Source of the DNA: Pachypanchax playfairii
Taxonomy: Eukaryota > Chordata > Actinopteri > Cyprinodontiformes > Aplocheilidae
DNA: 64,000 nucleotides
Direction: 5' to 3'
Assembly: GCA_006937955.1 (NCBI GenBank)
Contig: SSNP01000134.1
Coordinates: 1,368,501-1,432,500 of the forward strand
In this document: positions 57,655 through 64,000 of the stretch, piece after piece
How the letters are laid out: each line of letters starts with the position of its first letter
Numbering within the stretch: position 1 is the stretch's first letter
Notes under the pieces: generated by a model
Seen by the model: only the letters and a program-made list of their open reading frames with translations
The model's database searches: none
What the model was told of the DNA's origin: nothing
Position numbers and translations under genes: made by a program

Positions 57655-58430
57655 ACATAAGGAGGTTGTCCAGATGGCCCTGTATCTGGCTATCCTGACA
57701 GTCTCATCCTTGGCTGTCCGGAGGGTCCCAGTTCTAGTCTTCCAGAGGGTCCAGCCTCTAGCATTCCGCCTGAGGTTTCAGCAAGCTGTCACATCTGCAT
57801 TGAGGGTCCAACCAATCTTAACTTTCGTCTCAAGGGTCCAAGATCTGGCTGATTTCCAGTCCACCAGTACCTCGGGTCTCAGGACATTGTGGTACAGCCT
57901 CCCAGTTGTCCTCCAGAGCCTCATCGAGTGTCCCAGTGCCAGTTCCTGCAGCCTCAAGACCGATGTCCAGAGTCTCGTCAAGGGTCCCAATTCCCTCTTG
58001 AAACTTTTCTTGTCTTTGCCTCATGTCTGCCGCTAAGGGATTTCTGTCAGCTGGTGCTCCAGACCTCTCAAATCTCTGCTGGTGCTCTAGGCATCTCCAG
58101 TCTCTGCAGGCGTCCCTGTCTGCTGGTCTCCAGTGCAGTGCCATCTGCTAGCCCCAGAATTTGTTTTTGTTTTGTTTGTTTTGTTTTTTTTGTCCACCCT
58201 TGCTGGACTTTGTGCTCGGTCATTTGGATTACCTGGTTTCGACCTGTTTCTGGACATTCACTCTGCCACTGTCTGCTCCTGATTGCAAGTACCATTACCT
58301 ACACTGACCGTTAACTCTGTTTGACTTCCTCTCCTCAGTTTGTCTCACCTACACATGTTACAATAAACTGTTTTAAACTGCTTTTCTGCCTCTCTCTCAT
58401 TCTGCCATTTCACAAAACATAAAAATCAAT
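57655..58430 (+). mobile_element. LTR retroelement 3' region
   Basis: 57720-58020 repeats GAGGGTCC- and GTCTC-based phrases in degenerate tandem, as in the 3' untranslated DNA of fish Gypsy elements. 58150-58430 is LTR-like with T-rich runs, a TTCTCCTCAG-like acceptor near 58335 and a CAATAAACTGTTTTAAACTG polyadenylation site (about 58362). Two frames of 128-141 residues are by-products of the tandem phrases. Confidence 0.45.
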
Positions 58431-59348
58431 GAAAAATTGTATTTAACGTTAAAATCATAAGATACAAAAAAGGAACAGAACAAATAAATAAGCTGTAAAT
58501 CCAGGCAGGGGATGATGCCAAATGGTGTCTGTGTGTATCCACACACACTAAAGCATATTTACAAATCTCATGCAGTCAGCCAACAATACCAGCAAAGTCT
58601 GCGATAGACGGAATTGAAGCACAAACTGTAGGTTGCAAGCTGTGCTTCAATTCAGATCTGAAGTTTAAACCAAAAAACTAGTGAGTTTGACTCACAAGGA
58701 CAAGATGATTGTAAATTAGAAGGCCTTAAGGAATTAAAAAAAAAATGCTTTTTACATAGGTGGGTGTCTTCCCTTAATAAGAAAAAATGAGTTAATCAAA
58801 TTTAACATACATTCTTTTTATTTTTGAAAAAACAAACAAATTTACAATGGTGCAAATGAGGAAAAAGAGCGGTAGGCCTACAGATTTCACCACATTATTT
58901 TTTACTGTTGTGAGATTTAGATTATAAAATACAATCTGTTCATTTCACACTGTAAGTGATTACACTCTGACCATGCAACTCAAGTTTTGCTGCAGGCACT
59001 GAGAAATTGTCTTCAGAGAGCTTATACTGACATTTCCAGATAAATTACCTGATTTCAGATGGCAGTGCTAACATTAAATGTACTACCTAGTATATATAAT
59101 TATAAAGCCCAGATTAGAGTTTTGTAGCTGTAGCTAAAATGAGGAACTCAGAGCTACTGCCAGCATGGGCAAAGTGAAGTGACAGTTTTTACTTGAATAC
59201 AAACAGCTTTGTGGATTAGAATGGATTTTAGGAATCGTTTTTAGTGGACCTTCAAAATAAAGCAGATAAATTAAGGTTCTTCTGATCCACAGAGCATTTT
59301 CTAAGAATTAACTAAATCACTGTCCTCTAAACGTTTCTTCTTTCAGTT
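58431..59348. other. no recognised feature
   Basis: AT-rich DNA without frames or paired termini. Confidence 0.45.
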
Positions 59349-59351
59349 TTA

Positions 59352-59941
59352 CGCCGGGCTCACACTGCCTACGGAACGGCTTCGGTCCGGCTTCGGTGCG
59401 GTTTTTCCGCAAGCTACCACTCACATCTGCTCCGGATAGGGAGTGCGGTCAGCTCCGGTGCTGGGTGCGTAAAACGTCACCCGCGAGAACAGAAGTTAAC
59501 GTGGGTTATCGTTTTGTCGGGACTTCACACGAGAACACGTCCATTATTTAGCAAATGTGTGAAAATGTGTTGTGCTGCAGGCTTTCGGGACCCTGTGTCA
59601 CCGGGTGTGATGTAATGTTTACATTTCCTATTAGCGCGTGTGCTGTCTAAAAAGAAGAGTCAAGTTACAATTGTTTGTACACTCGTTTATTTTGAAAAAA
59701 CACCGGATATTCAAGCCACACTTCCTGTATAGTTCGTCAGATTTCATCAAACTTGACGCGGAGTGACTCCGGCGTCCGGAAAAAATTGATCCTTGCGGAT
59801 TCTTTCCGTAGTGCCGTACAGCCTCCGTAACCGGACCCACACCGCACGGAGCTAGTGTGAGCCTTCTAAAGGGATTTTAATCTAACGGAATACCTGCGGG
59901 GTCCGCACCGGACCGGATCCGGATGCAGTGTGAGCCCGGCG
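59352..59941. mobile_element. 590-bp MITE with TTA duplication
   Basis: Perfect 17-base inverted ends CGCCGGGCTCACACTGC / GCAGTGTGAGCCCGGCG, with TTA at 59349-59351 and 59942-59944. The interior starts with CGG-rich subterminal repeats (TCCGGCTTCGGTGCGG and, at the other end, CCGGACCGGATCCGG). The 3-bp TTA suggests PIF/Harbinger-type transposition. No coding frame. Confidence 0.85.
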
Positions 59942-59944
59942 TTA

Positions 59945-60261
59945 CTGTCCTCAAAAACATGATTTGAAGCCATGCATAACTTATCTGTCAGGCAATATGA
60001 AACACATACTTTTGATCAAATTATGAGTGAGATGTATTTATGTAAGTGTAAAATAATAAAACAAAAGTTACACAGCTTTTTCCCCCCAAACCCGTGTGTG
60101 TGTATGTATGTATGTAATTTTACTTTAAGTTTAATTTCTAAAAAAAATAGTGCATTTTCATTCTACACCCCTCTAAACACCCTGTGGGGGCATTATTTTG
60201 ACACTTTCCCACACAAGTCTTGATGCACAGACCCCCAACAATTAAGCCCCACACATGCATA
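59945..60261. other. no recognised feature
   Basis: AT-rich spacer with a short TATG repeat near 60098-60112. Confidence 0.4.
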
Positions 60262-60265
60262 TTAA

Positions 60266-61246
60266 AGTGCAACTTACCCCCAAATCAACTTTTTATTGCT
60301 GATAAACTCTATAAATGAGTGTCTAATAGTCCTGCCTACATTTCTGGGTCTTGTTTTTGGTATTTTAGCACATTTTTATACAACTATTCACTTTATACCA
60401 AAAACCATTAGTGGAGCACCCTCCTCAGGTTAAAATGTTACACTGTACGTGAATCTGAATTAGGTATTGCTATTGGCTGAAACCATATTTTCTCTAAACA
60501 TGACGTCAAGATTCTGTCGTTATGAGATCTAAAATAGCTTGGTCTCGGCCACACCTCCGCTCAGTAGTGAGTGAGCTTGAACAGGAAGTGTATACGGCGA
60601 TTATCAGAGTTCATTTTAGTGTTTGTGATTGTGTGAAAACATGTTTTTAGCACATTACTGAAGGGTTTTCTCTTCATGCTGAGATACTTTGATTTATACA
60701 GTACCTGGGACACCTCTCTGAAACATGCTTTTGTGCAGACAATAATGTACAGCGGTCACGCACGCTGCCGCACATGAGGCTGAGTCACAGATCTTACATG
60801 AGCTAATCAAAATTTAGCTTTTGCTTTGATCAACAACAATATACTACGAAGGGACATGTCCCATTCTAAGACGCTGAAGCCGCTGCAGTATGAACCATCG
60901 GCCTGAAACGGTAGTGCGGTCGCGCGAGTGCAGCTTCACCCGTTTGCAGAGTCACACGATGTAACTGGAGCTAATAGCGTTGGCTAACAGTGTACCAGTA
61001 GAGAAGAGCCTCATTCTATGCTGCTGCAGGGCGAACTATTGGCTCAAAACAATACGGATCAGAGCTGCTTGTCTCATCCAAATATTCCTCCATTTCACCT
61101 GTCCCTCTCTGGCGCATGTGTCAGTCAGAGCGACATGTCAGTCACAGCACAGAATGCCATGCCTCCTTAGTCCACCAGTCACTCCCATTTATCATGTTAT
61201 TTTTTAAATCTCAGACTGTATCTGGGGAGGAGGGGTAAGTTTTCCC
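60266..61246. mobile_element. TTAA MITE family B, complete
   Basis: A 981-bp element with ends AGTGCAACTTACCCC and, reverse-complemented, GGGAAAACTTACCCC; TTAA at 60262-60265 and 61247-61250. No transposase. The inverted relative at 27260-27981 carries a solo LTR. The right TTAA is also the edge of a family C element. Confidence 0.82.
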
Positions 61247-61250
61247 TTAA

Positions 61251-61330
61251 AGGTGGTAAAGAGGATTTTGCCCCAAATGAGAAGCTTAACGGCTGTTTAT
61301 CATTTGGAGTAGAGCACAGGCGTTGAATGC
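61251..61330 (+). mobile_element. TTAA MITE family C, start
   Basis: AGGTGGTAAAGAGGATTTTG directly follows TTAA (61247-61250) and matches 20483-20522 and 21164-21178. The far end was not found, and the element may extend beyond 61330. Confidence 0.5.
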
Positions 61331-61795
61331 ATTAACATTCTTGAGTGCAAAAATGCCATGAAACAGGCTAACAATAATAATAAATGATTTTGTACCCGTT
61401 TCCCAACGCAGGTCATTCCTCAAAAGCAACAAATAATACCAACAACAACATTAATCTACAAAGTAACATACATTAAGGTGTACGATAAGGTGTTTGGCTG
61501 GTGCTGGATGGTTTTCTAAATCACCAGCACCTTTTGTTGGACACTGACACGTAAGTGCCAGCTTTGCATGTCATGCATTCTGCCTCGGATGGATGCCGAC
61601 CAGAACGGAAACTGCTATCTTTTTTTTGTTCCTCCGTAAACTTGCATTTGTTTGAGATCAGGCGACATTCTTCCCTCGCTGCCAACTACTGTTATCATTC
61701 ATACTGCGCCTGCTTACGCATATTGACATAGTGTCTGACCAGTGATGGAGTGAATGACATGCAAAGAAGGAGGAACCTAATGCCAGCTTCTGAGG
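61331..61795. other. no recognised feature
   Basis: Unassigned DNA, possibly the remainder of MITE family C. A short AATAAT run is near 61373. Confidence 0.35.
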
Positions 61796-61908
61796 TTTAG
61801 ACTAAAATCCCAGACATTTCTGAGTAAATTTGAAAGTCCGCCCGGACGTTTTTTTGGGCATCAAAAAGAGGACATGTCCGGGTAAAGTAGGACGTCTGGT
61901 CACCCTAG
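61796..61908 (-). mobile_element. hAT-like DNA transposon remnant
   Basis: The minus strand begins CTAGGGTGACCAGACGTCC and continues with GGACATGTCCTCTTTTTG, a terminal sequence I recognise from widespread vertebrate DNA transposons. Only one end is seen, so the superfamily is tentative. Confidence 0.45.
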
Positions 61909-62001
61909 TAAAAGGCTGTTTATTGTCAGTACAAGAGCTGCTAGTGCTGAAATGCTAGTAGTAGCATGGATCACTGTGAAGCCTGATGCACTGCACACTG
62001 C

Positions 62002-64000
62002 TGTAGGGGAACACGTATTATGAATGTTTGCCTCTTCAATATGTGTTATTCGGGGCACCACCTTCTTTCGAAGAAATTAAATATTAGAATATTTAATCAA
62101 ATTATTTCAGTCTCATAATATGAAGTCGCATGTCCGTCCAGATAGTGACTCAAATCACACATAAAAACTCACTGAATCGGCCAATTAAAATTAAGGTTAA
62201 TATTTATTGAACAACAAGTAAGACAGACCAATAAACAAACAAACAAATAAACAACTAAAACATTTAATGAAATCAACGATGCTACGAACAGGACATGACG
62301 TCAGACTTAGTATGTTTCTAGAATAAGTAGCTTTCCTAACGTTCAAGAATCCTAACAACTGTTAAGAGTGGGTGAGGAAACGGAAAATGCTCTTTTAACA
62401 CGGAAGAGAATTTTAAATTTAAGGAAAATTGTAATTTTTGAGTGAGAGAAAAGAGGGGAAACACTAGCTACGTTTACATGGGCACATTTAATCGGAATAA
62501 ACGCCCAATCGGATAAAAAAGACTTCATGTAAACATGTCAATCAGAATGTTTTGATCCGATGCAGCCTGATCCGAAAGAAATTTACTTCCGATCGAGAGG
62601 GGTGGTTTTGTCCGATCTTCATTCGGATAGACGTGCATGTATACACCCATTCGGAAAGAAAGGGTGAAAAGAGCCCTTTGCGCATGCGTACAGCTTCAGC
62701 GTGACGTCTTTCCGCTTTCGCAGACCCAAGTAGAAAACATAGCGGGAAGTAAACAGAAGTGGTCTGCTGGTGCAGTCATCCTGCTCTCCTCTCCTGTGGC
62801 GGAGGAGCAGTAGCAATATGTATTCATCCGCTAACTTGGTTAATGCGACCAGTAAAAACCCAAACATAACGGTAATCACCCGCAGAGGGTCCATATTGGG
62901 GATAACGTGAGTCAGATCGAGCACACGATGGGGCGGGAAAGACGTGCAGAAAGGACGGCGTTTGTTTACTTTTTTTTCTTCCCCCGGAAAGACAACTCGC
63001 TGTGCGCATGCTCAACTCATTTAACCTGATTGAGTGCTTGGTGCATGTGTACTCATGGCATGATCAGATCATTTCAGTTAGTGTCCATGTAAACAGGATT
63101 TGGGAATTCCGATCGACCAAGATTTTAATCAGATTGGGGAAATTTGGCGCATGTAAACGTAGCTATTGAGACATAGACTTCACTTCCGGGCCACTGAGAT
63201 GAACCAACACAAAGTTTATAATCCGTTGTCATGGATTAAATGAAATCGATCTCTTACTCTTTTGCAGCAACGGGTGTAGAGTTTTGCTCCGTGGTTCCTA
63301 GAGAGGTCCGTCGACTCGAAGTAACTCTTCTCCGAGTGTCGGAACTTTGCCCAGGTAGACGAACAGCTGCTCCGTAAGGATCAGGTTACTGGTGGTTCTC
63401 GTCACGTGTCGGCCCACGGAAGGAATTCTGGGATCTGTAGTCTTTCTCTCAGCTGGTGGCGTGAAGGTCTGGGTTTTGTGGAATTAACTATTCAAATAAA
63501 ATACTTGGCGTGTTTGAACGTGCGCCGAATTTAAAGAAGAATGAATTTTGAAGGTAAAGAAAATCGCGCGTTAAAACAAAAAATTAAGTTTCAAATAAAC
63601 GAGGAGTTTGTTAAAATAAAATCAAAAAGGTTTTAAACTCGAAAAACAAGGTAAAAATTGATAAAACGAGAGCCGAGTAGGCTTAAAGAAAAATTAAGTA
63701 AAACTAAGATGAAGATGACGAAAGTCTTGAAAAAAAAGAAAAAGAAGGAGCAGGGCCCAAAAGGGGCTTCAGGCAATAGAGTTGCAGGAGCTTCAGGAGA
63801 GAGAGAGAGAGCTAGGATCGAGAGGTGTTAATTTATACAGCTGTTAAGCTCACCTCTGGGTGTGGCTTCACTGGCTCTTAGCCAATGATAAATCCGTTTT
63901 TTGGGAATTTAAATTTTAGGACTGCCCTCTGGTATCGGTTACAGATTCTTAAATTATATCAAACAAAAACGCTTACTCATCCACTCTTTGTGAAACTACC
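62002..64000 (-). mobile_element. second copy of the 1.3-kb LTR, interrupted, cut by window end
   Basis: Starts TGTAGGGGAACACG at 62002, the complement of the 3' end at 34182, and proceeds through the whole LTR in reverse to the window edge (for example CACAAAGAGTGGATGAG, complemented, at the end). A 0.7-kb MITE sits inside (62465-63165). It could be a second solo LTR or one LTR of a provirus continuing past the window. Confidence 0.8.
62465..63165. mobile_element. 0.7-kb MITE with TAGCTACG ends, copy 2
   Basis: The same element as 22986-23695, in the same orientation, with about 14 substitutions and two or three small indels over 700 bases by eye. The flanks again read ACT on the left and ATTGAGAC on the right. 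It is inserted into the LTR copy and is therefore younger than it. Confidence 0.85.

Overview
The window reads as nuclear DNA of a ray-finned (teleost) fish. It is AT-rich and carries Rex3/RTE, L2, CR1/Rex1-group and R2-like LINEs, a Tc1 element, sushi-type Gypsy retrotransposons, a tRNA-derived SINE with a LINE-type tail, and many short inverted-repeat DNA elements (MITEs). I found no intact protein-coding gene. No open frame looks like a functioning host protein, and every frame I could recognise belongs to a decayed mobile element. Family names rest on reading motifs and terminal sequences by eye, without database searches.

Layout. 1-1.3 kb: a CpG-rich, promoter-like stretch, the only part that looks like host gene structure (possibly a 5' exon, or the edge of a neighbouring gene). 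1.3-6.4 kb: AT-rich unique DNA with SINE scraps. 6.4-9.4 kb: a repeat cluster with a Rex3 tail, an L2 3' end and a 1.2 kb Tc1 element. 9.9-15 kb: TTAA-type MITE, solo LTR, a 142-bp hAT MITE with 8-bp target duplications, RTE/Rex3 fragments. 15-20 kb: mostly unique DNA. 20.5-25.5 kb: a CR1/Rex1-group LINE fragment, then a nearly full-length LINE on the minus strand broken by two later MITE insertions. 27-34 kb: a MITE carrying a solo LTR, SINEs, a complete TTAA MITE, Rex6-like LINE ends in AT repeats, and a 1.3 kb solo LTR with perfect 5-bp duplications. 34-39 kb: the longest repeat-poor stretch. 39-43 kb: L1 remnant, LTR-like DNA, a TTA-flanked MITE. 43 kb: a G-rich block. 47.2-52.5 kb: the 5' half of one sushi-type Gypsy element (minus strand), a Tc1 remnant, the 3' half of another Gypsy (plus strand) with its LTR, and a SINE with readable Pol III boxes. 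53.4-57.2 kb: a 3.4 kb LINE with a perfect 6-bp duplication inside an older MITE. 59-64 kb: more MITEs, and a second inverted copy of the 1.3 kb LTR split by a second copy of the MITE seen at 23 kb.

Nothing here works as a pathway or operon. What the sequence preserves is a layered record of insertions: SINEs and MITEs without coding capacity, and LINEs, LTR elements and Tc1 elements whose frames are broken. The most informative observations are the exact nested junctions, which give relative ages, and the number of MITE families that share TTAA targets and a terminal AG.
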